This document shows, piece after piece, positions 34,124 through 43,205 of a DNA stretch of 64,000 nucleotides. The notes beneath the pieces were generated by a model that was given only the letters and a program-made list of their open reading frames with translations, was not told the origin of the DNA and searched no databases. The stretch's first letter is position 1, and each line of letters starts with the position of its first letter. The position numbers and the translations under genes are program-made. The DNA comes from Bacillota bacterium (lineage in GTDB: Bacteria; Bacillota; Clostridia; Acetivibrionales; DTU013), in the NCBI GenBank assembly GCA_023418915.1, contig JAEZYU010000037.1, positions 82,417 through 146,416 on the forward strand, written 5' to 3'.

Positions 34124-35869
34124 TCAGCTTAGAAGCAGCTCTAGTGAACCCTGTGTGATCATTTTTCCTGTTTTTCTGCTGAAGAGGATTATGCCCTCGC
34201 CCTCAAAACCGATATGTACCTTCTGCCCTATCTTATATAGTACTCCTCCGAACACGACTGCAGTCAACAGGAATTGACCTATTCTGATTTTTACGGTTAT
34301 TTCCATGCCTGTTGGCATCGAGCTGTAAATTTCGCCCTCAAGCTTGCACTGATCGTTTATTTTGATGAACTCCGGCCTGATACCGAGCACAAAACCATCA
34401 CCCGAGGCTGCCGGAGCATCCTGTGTGTCATCGATTTCATCGACCCTCGCAATATGATACTTGAATTCATTGTCCTTCTGCACTTCCGCTTCCGATTTAG
34501 TCCCGCCTCGAGCCGCTTCCGCATTGCTTCCGTCTCCTGCTGCACCCTGCTGTTGCCTTTCCCAAAGCGCCGGATCAAGCTGTTCATGCGGTGTGAATCT
34601 AGCTCTCACGCCGTCAAAAATGGAAAGGCTTATGGACCCATCCGACGCAAACGGCTGCACCCCATTGGCTTCAACAAAATTGATGGCAGGATTTCCGACA
34701 AAATCCGCCGTAAACAAATTATTTGGTTTATTATATACATCCATTGGTTTATCGTATTGCTGAAGGACGCCGTTGTCTATCAGGCATATCTTCGTTGCCA
34801 GCGTCATCGCTTCCATCTGGTCATGTGTCACATAAATGAAGGTGCTTCCCGTATCGATGTGAAGCCTCTGAAGCTCTGATCTCATCTCCAGACGAAGCTT
34901 TGCATCCAGGTTGGACAGCGGCTCGTCCATGAACAGCACCGTCGGTTCGGGCGCGAGTGTCCGCGCTATGGCTACACGCTGCTGTTGTCCGCCTGAAAGC
35001 TCGCTTGGATAACGGTCCATGAACATACTTATCTTGACGATCCTTGATACGCGTCTAACCGCAAGGTCTATCTCTTCACCGGTATATTTTCTCGCTGTCG
35101 TGATTACCTGTCCCTGTTTCACCACCTCAAACCTATCATTAAGCTCGCAGCCTGCCGCCTTTTGCTTTGAATGCCGGGCTATCAATTCAGCTTCAAGCTT
35201 TTTGGTTATCTCTCCCGCCGTCCTGACTGCGTCATCTGCCTCGTGCAGCTTATAGCCGAAGAGTATTTTGGCGGTATATATTGAAATCTCAAATGAATCT
35301 ATCAATCGTATAAGCGCTCTATTCTTATCGATTGTTATGCTCTTATCGGCCGCCCTATTCTTGTCAACCGCCCTATTCTTGTCAACCGCCCTATTCTTAT
35401 CGATTGCTCTACTCTTATCGATCGTCCCCTTTTTATCCCTGCATTCCCTGATGATTTTTACGACATCCTCAGCTCTGGCAAGTGCTTTTATGAGACTGTC
35501 CGCCTTTCTCGCATCGAAATCTATGGTTGGCAGCTCATCCTTCACATTTCCAAGCCCGAAGGATATATTCCGGTATACGGTCATATTGGGCCATAAGGCA
35601 TAGTTCTGGAAAAGGAATCCGACATGCCTTTTATTGGGTGGAATGTTTATTCCCAGCTCACTGTCGAATACTGTCGTGCCGCCGATGGTTATCCTCCCGC
35701 TTGTAGGCGTCTCAAGGCCCGCTATCATACGCAATGTGGTCGTCTTACCGCAGCCTGAGGGACCCAGGAGCGTGACAAATGCATTATCCTCGATAACAAG
35801 ACTGAGGTCGTCGACTGCGCAAAATTTCCCCCACCTTTTAGTAACGTTGGTCAAAACTATTTCCGGCAT
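34124..35869 (-). CDS. ABC transporter ATPase (FbpC/PotA-type) with a large internal insertion
   Basis: 581 residues against about 350 for the family. Walker A G-P-S-G-C-G-K-T (36-43), Q-loop F-L-F-Q-N-Y-A-L, signature L-S-G-G-Q-Q-Q-R (291-298), Walker B V-L-F-M-D-E-P and H-loop Y-V-T-H-D are intact, and a TOBE-like domain ends the protein. About 155 extra residues (107-262) are inserted in the helical subdomain just before the signature. They contain six hexapeptide units of the type A-V-D-K-N-R (149-184). A second low-complexity insertion lies near 430-470 (Gln/Gly/Ala/Glu-rich). GGAGGT precedes the ATG, and the permease stop is two bases upstream. It should power the adjacent fused permease. 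Confidence 0.85.
   Translation of the reverse strand: MPEIVLTNVTKRWGKFCAVDDLSLVIEDNAFVTLLGPSGCGKTTTLRMIAGLETPTSGRITIGGTTVFDSELGINIPPNKRHVGFLFQNYALWPNMTVYRNISFGLGNVKDELPTIDFDARKADSLIKALARAEDVVKIIRECRDKKGTIDKSRAIDKNRAVDKNRAVDKNRAADKSITIDKNRALIRLIDSFEISIYTAKILFGYKLHEADDAVRTAGEITKKLEAELIARHSKQKAAGCELNDRFEVVKQGQVITTARKYTGEEIDLAVRRVSRIVKISMFMDRYPSELSGGQQQRVAIARTLAPEPTVLFMDEPLSNLDAKLRLEMRSELQRLHIDTGSTFIYVTHDQMEAMTLATKICLIDNGVLQQYDKPMDVYNKPNNLFTADFVGNPAINFVEANGVQPFASDGSISLSIFDGVRARFTPHEQLDPALWERQQQGAAGDGSNAEAARGGTKSEAEVQKDNEFKYHIARVDEIDDTQDAPAASGDGFVLGIRPEFIKINDQCKLEGEIYSSMPTGMEITVKIRIGQFLLTAVVFGGVLYKIGQKVHIGFEGEGIILFSRKTGKMITQGSLELLLS
35318..35425 (-). repeat. 18-base in-frame tandem repeat, six units, inside the ABC ATPase gene
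   Basis: Six consecutive 18-base units encode T-I-D-K-S-R, A-I-D-K-N-R, A-V-D-K-N-R twice, A-A-D-K-S-I and T-I-D-K-N-R. The two central units are nearly identical at DNA level, showing recent duplication. Confidence 0.85.
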
Positions 35870-35871
35870 TA

Positions 35872-37698
35872 TTATCTACCTCCAATACCCTTGTCAAGAC
35901 TTGCCCCGGTCAGTTTGTTCAAAAGGGAATTACATGTAATAATAAAGACTATCAGAATCAGGTTGATACCGCTTGAAAATGCATAAAGCCCCATTTCATC
36001 AAAATAATCAAGCAGTGTGGTCACTATCTTGTTTTGTGAACATAAAAGCATAAACAGTGTCAATTCTCTCAAGCATGTCATAAAGGGAAGTATATATCCG
36101 CTTATGATCGATGATTTCTGGATCGGGATGATTATATTCAGCATCCGTTTGTACCAGGGTATATTCTGGATCAATGCGGCCTCTTCGATCTCGCCGCTCA
36201 GCTGAAGCATTGAATTGAGGGAGCTCCTGCTGGCAAACGGTATGTACTTGACAGTGCCTGCGAGTATGAGCAGCAGGTATGTATTATACATACCTAAAGC
36301 AGAACCAAAAATAAAGAAGGAAACACCAACGGCCAGTGAAGGCAGCAAATAAGGAAGAAATGCTACTGCGTTCACGTAGCCTGCCGCTCTGCTTCTTCTA
36401 TGCTTGCTTACGCTGTAGCCAACCAGCAGACCAATGGTACCGGCGATCAGCGAACAGCATACTGCAACGGCGAGCGTACCCTTATAAGCATTCCAGATGG
36501 TTGAATTGAACAAAATACCCATCTGCCCGTACATGCCGCTTTCCGTCATGTTTTCCGATGTGGTCCACCACTTGAGCGTCAGACTGGTCAGATTGCCTGA
36601 AGTGAGGAAGCTGTAATCCCCAGGATTCGGAAGGAATGTCTCCATTGCAAATGAAATTATCGGGTAAATACTTGTAAATGTCGTAAGAAGGATCAAAATG
36701 ATTGCGGCGGCATATTTACCGATCCTGCCGATATTCACCCTGCTGATCTGTCCTGATTTGCCGGTCACGGTAGTATAGCTCTTCCGGCCGCCTGTATTCA
36801 GCTGATTTACCATAAGTATGATAAAGCCCATGAGCATCATGATCACAGCGAGAATACTTGCTTCACCGACTCTGTTTACATTCATCGACACATACTTTGT
36901 CGACAATGTCGTTAAATTCAGGTAGTGAGGGACGGGGTAGCTTCCCACTGCACTGCCGAACACAAGAAGTATAGTGGATAGGATTGCCGGCGATACCATG
37001 GGAAGAGTGACTCGGCCGAATATTTTCCACTTCGGTGTATCAAGTATCGTAGCCGCTTCCTCAAGATTGGCATCCATATTTTTCAATATGCCGCCGATGA
37101 GTATATATGCAAACGGGGCATAATGCAGCGCCAGTACGATCGCACATGGAAACAGCCCTCTGCACCACCAGACCGGCATCGTTATGTTGAACAACGATGT
37201 AAGCAATCCGTCGGAGCCTCCTGTCACTGCGTTGCTCTTGAACATATTCTGCCAGACGACCGCCAGTGTCCACTGCGGCATGATGTAAGGAAAAATGAAT
37301 ATCGCACTCAGGTACCGTTTGAATTTCAAATTAGTTCTTGTTACGAGGTATGCAAATGATCCGCCGTATAATATGGAACCAAGACAGGTAAATACCGCAA
37401 GCATCAATGTATTTCCAAGTGGCTTCAATATATTTTCCCTGCTCAGAGAACCTGTAAACAGGTCTATCCAGTTGTAGAGAGTATATCCTGAAACCCTGCC
37501 GGACAGATGCGCATCGATGGAGCCGGGATGGATCGTTACTGTGTCGAGCATTATTGAAACGATCGGCGCTATCGTCGTCACGGAAAGGATGATTCCTAGA
37601 ACTGTCAATATCATGTTTTGCGGCTTTGATATAAATGTGATCGCCTTATTGATGATTATTTTCTTCCCGCCAGGCTTCAACAAAATATCATGTTCCAT
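35872..37698 (-). CDS. ABC transporter permease, two fused BPD domains (FbpB/ThiP type)
   Basis: About 608 residues with roughly twelve membrane segments in two homologous halves. Each half has an EAA loop: N-L-E-E-A-A-T-I-L-D-T-P-K-W-K-I-F in the first and E-I-E-E-A-A-L-I-Q-N-I-P-W in the second. This duplicated-domain permease is typical of Fe(III), thiamine, polyamine or aminoethylphosphonate importers. The start at 37698 follows GGGGGG; the ATG at 37710 is an alternative. It is two bases from the ATPase gene. A GC-rich hairpin separates it from the binding-protein gene upstream. Substrate is unknown. Confidence 0.88.
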   Translation of the reverse strand: MEHDILLKPGGKKIIINKAITFISKPQNMILTVLGIILSVTTIAPIVSIMLDTVTIHPGSIDAHLSGRVSGYTLYNWIDLFTGSLSRENILKPLGNTLMLAVFTCLGSILYGGSFAYLVTRTNLKFKRYLSAIFIFPYIMPQWTLAVVWQNMFKSNAVTGGSDGLLTSLFNITMPVWWCRGLFPCAIVLALHYAPFAYILIGGILKNMDANLEEAATILDTPKWKIFGRVTLPMVSPAILSTILLVFGSAVGSYPVPHYLNLTTLSTKYVSMNVNRVGEASILAVIMMLMGFIILMVNQLNTGGRKSYTTVTGKSGQISRVNIGRIGKYAAAIILILLTTFTSIYPIISFAMETFLPNPGDYSFLTSGNLTSLTLKWWTTSENMTESGMYGQMGILFNSTIWNAYKGTLAVAVCCSLIAGTIGLLVGYSVSKHRRSRAAGYVNAVAFLPYLLPSLAVGVSFFIFGSALGMYNTYLLLILAGTVKYIPFASRSSLNSMLQLSGEIEEAALIQNIPWYKRMLNIIIPIQKSSIISGYILPFMTCLRELTLFMLLCSQNKIVTTLLDYFDEMGLYAFSSGINLILIVFIITCNSLLNKLTGASLDKGIGGR

Positions 37699-37764
37699 GC
37701 TGCCCCCCATATCGATTCGTTTTAAAGCTTTACAGAAATAATTCCTTTATGAACTGTAAAATAA

Positions 37765-37783
37765 GGGGCGCTGAATGCGCCCT
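37765..37783 (-). terminator. GC-rich hairpin between binding-protein and permease genes
   Basis: GGGCGC and GCGCCC (37766-37771 and 37777-37782) form a perfect six-pair stem with a five-base loop. It is followed on the minus strand by CTTATTTTA, a weak U-tract. Such intercistronic hairpins usually stabilise the binding-protein message or partly terminate transcription, giving less permease than binding protein. Confidence 0.55.
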
Positions 37784-37814
37784 CAATTTTCTATCAGAAA
37801 TTCACTGTTTCAAA

Positions 37815-39161
37815 CTACTTTGCCTCTGCTGCAGCGGCTTTATTTCCAATAATAACATCGATCCAGTCGCTCATATTGAAGGAAACCTCTGCACAGTATG
37901 CCGGATCCTCCAGTACAAGCGCGCCGCCCTCCTCTGCAGTCCACCAGTCAAAGCCGCGGTCATTCTTTGAAGGATAGGTATCGACACCGTCAACAAAACC
38001 ATCCTTTGAGTGATCCTGATTGATCGTCGGATTTGCGCTATAGCCGCCCATATCCTTGCCCCAGGCATAGAAGCCTTCTTCTGTTGTTACCATATGAGCA
38101 ATGAATGCGCATGCAGTCCACGGGAGAGGAGAGGTCTTTACGACCTGAAGGTAATGCTTGTAGGCGTACCCGCCGATCCCTTCATAGCCGTCCTGATAGG
38201 CAGCAATCGTAATATTGTTCACTGACGAGGTTTCTGACTCTTCTACCGAACGGAGCTTCGAATAAACCAGCAATCCGCTTTCGCCCGCTGCCGAGGTCGT
38301 CACTAGCTCATTGCAGATAGGACCGTCATCGGTCTGCTCATTGTACTGCTCACACCACAGCTTGATCCATGCCAGCCCGTATTTGGCATTCTCCGACTTT
38401 AGGCCAAGGCTCGCGGCATTGTCTGCGACCTCGTTGATAGTCTTTTTGAAATATGCCTGCTTTGTGCTGTCAAGCTTCTCAAAAGCATTTTTCAGATATG
38501 TGGAATACTTCTCGCTCGTAAGCATGTAAAGGAAGTTTTTCCCCACCGGTTCTGAATCGACCCCCATATATAAAGGCTTCACACCCTCAGCTACAAAGTC
38601 CCAGCAGTTAATGAACTCTTTATTTCCGAGATTGTTGAACATGAACACCTTGTTCAATGTCTGAAGTGTAAGAGGGTGACCGTCGGCCTTTTCATCAACG
38701 CCCTCTGCCGCCTTCCAGTCCTTTGGGATAAAGTTCAGCAGATTGCCGGTGTCGAGCATCTTGCTCTGGATTTGGTTGCCATCCTGGATGAGGGTCATGG
38801 AATATGTATGTGTTGAGCTTGTTATGTCGGCATTGATCAATGTAAAAATCGAGTTGTTCTTCGGCTGAGACCATTCAATGGTGCCGTTATACGAGGGATC
38901 TATTTTCTGCAGCTCCTCTATAAAGCTCGTTGCAGCTGTTGCACCGCGGCTGGAATTACCGATGCCATACATGGTCTTTCCATTGGATTCTTCTGCAGCC
39001 TTCCTGTAAAGCTTCTCCATCGGCAGCTTCTCAGCCTCCCCAATGATCTTCTCAACTTCACTTTTGGCAGCAGAGCCGCCTGTTGTACTGCCACACCCTG
39101 CCAGAACCATCGAAGTGATCAATAAGAAGATAAAAAGACATGATATATACTTCATTTTCAT
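37815..39161 (-). CDS. Extracellular solute-binding lipoprotein of the ABC importer
   Basis: About 448 residues from the ATG at 39161, which has GGGGAGGC seven bases upstream. The N-terminus is a lipoprotein signal (M-K-M-K-Y-I-S-C-L-F-I-F-L-L) ending in the lipobox L-A-G-C. The mature part has a type 2 periplasmic-binding-protein look and a Trp/Gly-rich C-terminal region (D-R-G-F-D-W-W-T-A-E-E). It should capture the substrate outside the membrane and feed the fused permease. The response regulator gene lies 109 bases upstream, so the import genes are probably controlled by the adjacent two-component system. Ligand cannot be read from sequence. Confidence 0.85.
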   Translation of the reverse strand: MKMKYISCLFIFLLITSMVLAGCGSTTGGSAAKSEVEKIIGEAEKLPMEKLYRKAAEESNGKTMYGIGNSSRGATAATSFIEELQKIDPSYNGTIEWSQPKNNSIFTLINADITSSTHTYSMTLIQDGNQIQSKMLDTGNLLNFIPKDWKAAEGVDEKADGHPLTLQTLNKVFMFNNLGNKEFINCWDFVAEGVKPLYMGVDSEPVGKNFLYMLTSEKYSTYLKNAFEKLDSTKQAYFKKTINEVADNAASLGLKSENAKYGLAWIKLWCEQYNEQTDDGPICNELVTTSAAGESGLLVYSKLRSVEESETSSVNNITIAAYQDGYEGIGGYAYKHYLQVVKTSPLPWTACAFIAHMVTTEEGFYAWGKDMGGYSANPTINQDHSKDGFVDGVDTYPSKNDRGFDWWTAEEGGALVLEDPAYCAEVSFNMSDWIDVIIGNKAAAAEAK

Positions 39162-39269
39162 CGGAATGCCTCCCCTTATATTTACTTGTATACATTTTAT
39201 TATTTGGAAAATGATACAGATACCCAGTTTTCTGTACAATTGTCGTAAAAAGTGTACAAAAATATGTAT

Positions 39270-40040
39270 TCACATTTTCTTTTTGATAAACTCTGTCGGA
39301 GATGAATTTGTGTATTTTTTAAACACCGAGCAAAAGTGCTTGTAGTCGGTAAAGCCTGTGATATCCGAGATCTGATAGACCCGGTGGACACCCTCATCCA
39401 AAAGCTTTATTGCCTGCTGTATCCTGTAGATATTAAGGAAATCAAGACAGGTATGCCCCGTTTCTTCCTTAAATTTGCGGCTCAGGTAGCTGGAGCTTAC
39501 CCCAAGCTCCTCTGAAATACTTTCAATACTGATCCTTTCAGCAAAACGTGCCTTTAATATATCAATTGTTCTGATAACATACGGATTCTGATATTGCTCA
39601 CTTCCCGAAAGCTTTATGATATCCATTCCCTGGTTTTTCTGTCGAAACAGCAGCTCCTTCTCATACTCCTGCTCTATTTCATCGTGAAGCCTCATCATTA
39701 CTGCCTTTAGTACCTCGACGTTGACCGGCTTCATAAGGTATTCAGAGGCATGCAGCTCTATTGCCTGCTTGGCATAGTCAAACTCCGCATAGCTTGTAAG
39801 TATGATGCTTTTGAACCTGACCTCCCCGCCGGCCTGACGTATCATCTCTATTCCATTCAACTTTGGCATCATAATATCAGCAATAACCACGTCCGGCTTC
39901 ACTTCTCTTATCTTCTCTATCCCTTCTCCACCATTGCAGGCCTCTCCGGCGATCACATATCCCATGCTGAGCCAGTCGATGGTATATACAAGCCCCTTCC
40001 TGATAATATCCTCATCCTCAGCTATCAACACCTTAAGCAT
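39270..40040 (-). CDS. Response regulator with AraC-type DNA-binding domain (YesN-like)
   Basis: About 256 residues from the third of three repeated ATG codons (40040). The receiver domain starts M-L-K-V-L-I-A-E-D-E-D and has the phospho-Asp in D-V-V-I-A-D-I-M-M-P, with Lys in Y-L-M-K-P. A C-terminal AraC/XylS double helix-turn-helix (I-S-E-E-L-G-V-S-S-S-Y-L-S-R-K-F, then S-D-I-T-G-F-T-D-Y-K-H-F) binds DNA. The ATG region is triplicated, and earlier in-frame ATGs at 40064 and 40088 would add 8 or 16 residues. The first ATG overlaps the kinase stop codon, indicating translational coupling. It probably controls the binding-protein and permease genes that follow. Confidence 0.88.
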   Translation of the reverse strand: MLKVLIAEDEDIIRKGLVYTIDWLSMGYVIAGEACNGGEGIEKIREVKPDVVIADIMMPKLNGIEMIRQAGGEVRFKSIILTSYAEFDYAKQAIELHASEYLMKPVNVEVLKAVMMRLHDEIEQEYEKELLFRQKNQGMDIIKLSGSEQYQNPYVIRTIDILKARFAERISIESISEELGVSSSYLSRKFKEETGHTCLDFLNIYRIQQAIKLLDEGVHRVYQISDITGFTDYKHFCSVFKKYTNSSPTEFIKKKM

Positions 40041-40090
40041 CCTTCCGTCCCCTGCCTTAAGCATCCTTCCATCCCCTGCCTTAAGCATCC
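40041..40090 (-). repeat. 24-base tandem repeat carrying kinase stop and regulator start
   Basis: The unit reads ATGCTTAAGGCAGGGGA followed by TGGAAGG or CGGAAGG. It occurs twice in full, followed by a third ATGCTTAAG that continues into the regulator. Each unit contains a purine-rich ribosome-binding-like tract and an in-frame ATG. The first unit overlaps the TAA of the sensor kinase at 40081-40083. Confidence 0.85.
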
Positions 40091-41781
40091 TTCCTCGCCC
40101 TTTCCCGTTTAGGCAATACAAGCGTAAGTGTAGTGCCTTCACCTTTTTTGCTATCTATCCTGACACCATGGTCCTCATGGTACATAAGCCGTATCCTTCT
40201 GTGAACATTATAAATACCCATATGGCTGCTGACATTGACCGGCTGAGCCAGATTGCTCCTGATTTCTTCAAGCTGCTCCTCACCCATTCCATTCCCATCA
40301 TCCCTGCATATGAATATCAGCCTTTCGTCCTCGGCATAAGCCTTTACAGCTACATGAAGGCTGTCTCTGTCCACAAAACCATACTTTACGGAATTCTCGA
40401 TCAAGGGCTGTATCATTAGCTTGGGGATCAAACAATCTTCGATCCCTTCTTCTATATCTGTTTCAAATGCAAATCTTTTGTTGAACCTGATCTTCAGGAT
40501 CGAAAGGTAATACCTCGTATACTTCATATCTTCGGCAACAGTGACCTCCTCCTGCGCATTACTGATGCTGTAGCGCAATATTGAGGACAAGGCCACGATC
40601 ATTTTATCTGAAGCTTCCGCATCGATCTTTGCCATAAATCGGATATTATCAAGGGTATTGAAGATAAAATGAGGATTGAACTGAGACTCCAGCTGCTTCA
40701 CCTGTGCAAATGCAGCACGCTCTACCAGCTCCTTGTTTTCCCTCAGACCATCGAGCATTATATTGTATGCCTCGCCGATCATTTTAAATTCCTCAATACT
40801 GCCGGTGTTTGTATACATGCCGAGGTTACCGGCTTTTACCTGCTCAAAGGCCTCCGCGATATCTTTGATATCCCTTGTGCTTTCTCTGGCAAGCCTGTTG
40901 CTGCTGCTGTACACTATTATTGTGATCGCAATAAAAATGAACATGACAACAAGAAAGATCGTAGTAAACATAGTCATGCTGCGTCCTTCCTCAGCTGCTG
41001 TGCATATCCTGATCAGGTTATCCTCAATAGTACTGTTCGTCATATAATAGGTGCGCCCGTTATATGTCGTAAAACCATTTGCAGCCTCGATTCGGCTGTC
41101 AAGCCTTCCAAGCACATCATTGAACTCATAGCTATTGCTCAGGTATATCCAGCCGTTATTGTCGGCAATGACAGTCTGCGGCGATACCTTCGCCAGCAGC
41201 ATGGAAAACTCGTCGGAAGGGATCAGCACGATTATATAACCTATAAGCGCTCCCTCTTTTTGTATGCTGCTGCCTATACACAAATAATCATCATCGCCTG
41301 TTTCGATCATTACAGACACCTTTTGGGGGTTTTCGCCTATTTCCCGCAGGATACCCCAACCTCCGTACGCTTCATCTGACAGAAATACAGGAACATCACT
41401 GTTGTCGGCCAAAACCTTCTTCAGCCGGTCATCCAGTATATACAGCTCACCTGAATAACCGGTCGATGCTGACATCTGTTTCATGGTCCTTCGTATTGTG
41501 AGCAGCCTTTCGGCATCGATCTGCTGCGTGATCAGCGACGAACGCCTTGACAGCTCCAGAACGCCCTGTTTGTACTTATCGACTGTATCCTGAAGGACAC
41601 TGCTCACTTTATCATTTGCCTCAATATTCGTGATATGGATGCTGTAGTACTGAAGACCGGTAAAAATAGCCATACATACGCATGTTACACAGAACACGGG
41701 TATAATAGCATTGATAATGAACATACGCCGTATGTAATCCCTGAAGGAACCGACCTTCTGCTTTTTCAATTTCAATTCCAT
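40081..41781 (-). CDS. Sensor histidine kinase (YesM/LytS-type, HisKA_7TM-less)
   Basis: 566 residues. Two membrane segments (about 22-42 and 275-297) flank an extracellular sensor domain. A HAMP segment and then the Q-F-N-P-H-F-I-F-N-T-L-D-N-I phospho-His motif of the His_kinase family follow. The ATPase has L-I-E-N-S-V-K-Y-G-F (N box) and D-D-G-N-G-M-G (G1). This is the typical partner of YesN-type regulators. It starts 9 bases after the membrane-anchored binding protein gene, and its stop overlaps the first ATG of the regulator. The upstream binding protein probably delivers ligand to the sensor domain, making a three-component system. Confidence 0.9.
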   Translation of the reverse strand: MELKLKKQKVGSFRDYIRRMFIINAIIPVFCVTCVCMAIFTGLQYYSIHITNIEANDKVSSVLQDTVDKYKQGVLELSRRSSLITQQIDAERLLTIRRTMKQMSASTGYSGELYILDDRLKKVLADNSDVPVFLSDEAYGGWGILREIGENPQKVSVMIETGDDDYLCIGSSIQKEGALIGYIIVLIPSDEFSMLLAKVSPQTVIADNNGWIYLSNSYEFNDVLGRLDSRIEAANGFTTYNGRTYYMTNSTIEDNLIRICTAAEEGRSMTMFTTIFLVVMFIFIAITIIVYSSSNRLARESTRDIKDIAEAFEQVKAGNLGMYTNTGSIEEFKMIGEAYNIMLDGLRENKELVERAAFAQVKQLESQFNPHFIFNTLDNIRFMAKIDAEASDKMIVALSSILRYSISNAQEEVTVAEDMKYTRYYLSILKIRFNKRFAFETDIEEGIEDCLIPKLMIQPLIENSVKYGFVDRDSLHVAVKAYAEDERLIFICRDDGNGMGEEQLEEIRSNLAQPVNVSSHMGIYNVHRRIRLMYHEDHGVRIDSKKGEGTTLTLVLPKRERARKDA

Positions 41782-41790
41782 CCTTCTGCT

Positions 41791-42846
41791 CTATTCGATC
41801 CAATTATAGTTATCAATGTTTTCACTGTATATTTTCATGAAATGCTGTATCCATTCGCTGTACATTGAGCTGACCAGTTCGCTGTCCGAATATATGATAT
41901 TGATCTTGTCTTTCTCTGTAAGGTACTGGGAATGCTTCACGTCCATGCGGACAGAACGTCTGTTAAGATGCTGCGCTATCAAATACTGAGCGTCATAACC
42001 AGTCGCAAAATCTATAAATGCCCTGGCATTTTTCGCATGCGGCGCATTTCTTACAAGGCATATGCAGTCGGGCGCTGAAAGCATTCCTTCCTTCATGTGC
42101 ACGATCTTAATATTTTCACCCTGAGAAAGAAGTGCAGCTGCGGCTTCCTCAAATGTAAGCCCAGCCACGAATTCACCATCCGCAACGCCCCGATACACCG
42201 CCGAGGCGCTGTAAAGCTGCCCGTTCAGATTTCGGCAGAACTCCTCAACAAAACCCCATCCCTGCTCGGGATCTCCGTTTCCCATCGCATAGAGCATATT
42301 GATCAGATGATCATAAGACGATGAGGAAGCATATGAGGTGGAAAAGGCTATCTTTCCTCGCAGCTCAGGATTTAGCAGATCCTCATAGCCATTGATCTCA
42401 ATATCTCCGACAAGATCCAGATTCACAATAATAACACTTGGTACATCTGTAAATCTCGTAAGCATTCCCTCTATGTTTTTGTATTTGTCAGACACAGAAG
42501 ACTCATTTACCGACAGATATTCCCCGAACTGATCCATATACGGCCTGAGCGCAGGAACCGAGCCGCCCCACATTATATCTGCGGTGCCGGTATTCCTATT
42601 GTCCTTGATCCGTAAAAGCAGATCCTCTGTACGCCCGGTTATGACATTGACTCTTACGCCGGTTCTGGACTCAAATTCCGCTATGATAGGGTTCATAAAT
42701 TCGACAGGATGTGAACTATATATTACAAGCTGCTCAGGATCATCTCCATTATTGCGAATACTATTACTTGCAAAATATACGGTAAAGACGCACCCAACAA
42801 CAAAAAGCAGCGATATTAATAAAATAACGGTAGATTTGCGTTTCAT
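41791..42846 (-). CDS. Membrane-anchored solute-binding protein, probable sensing subunit (PgtC/FbpA-like)
   Basis: 351 residues with an N-terminal membrane anchor or uncleaved signal (T-V-I-L-L-I-S-L-L-F-V-V-G-C), then L-V-I-Y-S-S-H-P-V-E-F and T-A-D-I-M-W-G-G-S, features of type 2 binding proteins of the FbpA/PgtC group. A Cys follows V-V-G, so a lipoprotein is also possible. It is the first gene of the cluster and is directly followed by the kinase and regulator. In the Salmonella PgtABC system a similar binding protein senses phosphoglycerate for the kinase; by analogy this one probably senses the imported solute. The ligand here is not known. Confidence 0.8.
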   Translation of the reverse strand: MKRKSTVILLISLLFVVGCVFTVYFASNSIRNNGDDPEQLVIYSSHPVEFMNPIIAEFESRTGVRVNVITGRTEDLLLRIKDNRNTGTADIMWGGSVPALRPYMDQFGEYLSVNESSVSDKYKNIEGMLTRFTDVPSVIIVNLDLVGDIEINGYEDLLNPELRGKIAFSTSYASSSSYDHLINMLYAMGNGDPEQGWGFVEEFCRNLNGQLYSASAVYRGVADGEFVAGLTFEEAAAALLSQGENIKIVHMKEGMLSAPDCICLVRNAPHAKNARAFIDFATGYDAQYLIAQHLNRRSVRMDVKHSQYLTEKDKINIIYSDSELVSSMYSEWIQHFMKIYSENIDNYNWIE

Positions 42847-43205
42847 AGATACACTCCAAAGTAAGCCCAGGTGAAGATACCTTTATGGCACTCCTTGGTT
42901 TTGTATATATTCTATACCTGTTTTTTACTTTGCACAATGCCCGGTCAGACTCATCAGCCAAACAGTGGATATCGAATAAAGTTGCCTGCTCAAATTTTCA
43001 ACTACTGAGTGGAAATTTACCGATCTTGGTTCACATAATGTTGCGTATACTCACTTATGTCCCCTGATTATAGAATTTAATCAATAAAATCCGGAGTGAA
43101 ACATCTCAAAACTTGCAAATTTGAGTACTCGAGTGCTTGCCGAAGCCCGATCACTGAAGCCCGATCACTGAAGCCCGACCTGTTCCCTGCACCTTCGCTG
43201 CGAGC
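42847..43205. other. Intergenic region between sensor cluster and purine transporter
   Basis: No gene is visible. It should hold the promoter of the sensor cluster, but no strong -35/-10 pair is seen. A 14-base tandem repeat lies at 43142-43183. Confidence 0.4.
43142..43183. repeat. 14-base tandem repeat, three units
   Basis: GAAGCCCGATCACT occurs twice exactly and a third time with a changed end (GAAGCCCGACCTGT). It lies 22 bases past the stop of the last purine-transporter permease gene. Confidence 0.8.

Noticed and set aside
35313..35430. CRISPR-like array
   Set aside because: The 18-base units are contiguous, in frame and have no spacers; it is a coding tandem repeat. The 15-base array at 54138 is rejected as CRISPR for the same reason.
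35019..35603. Plus-strand hydrophobic frames opposite the ABC ATPase
   Set aside because: Leu/Ser-rich antisense shadows of the hexapeptide repeat region.
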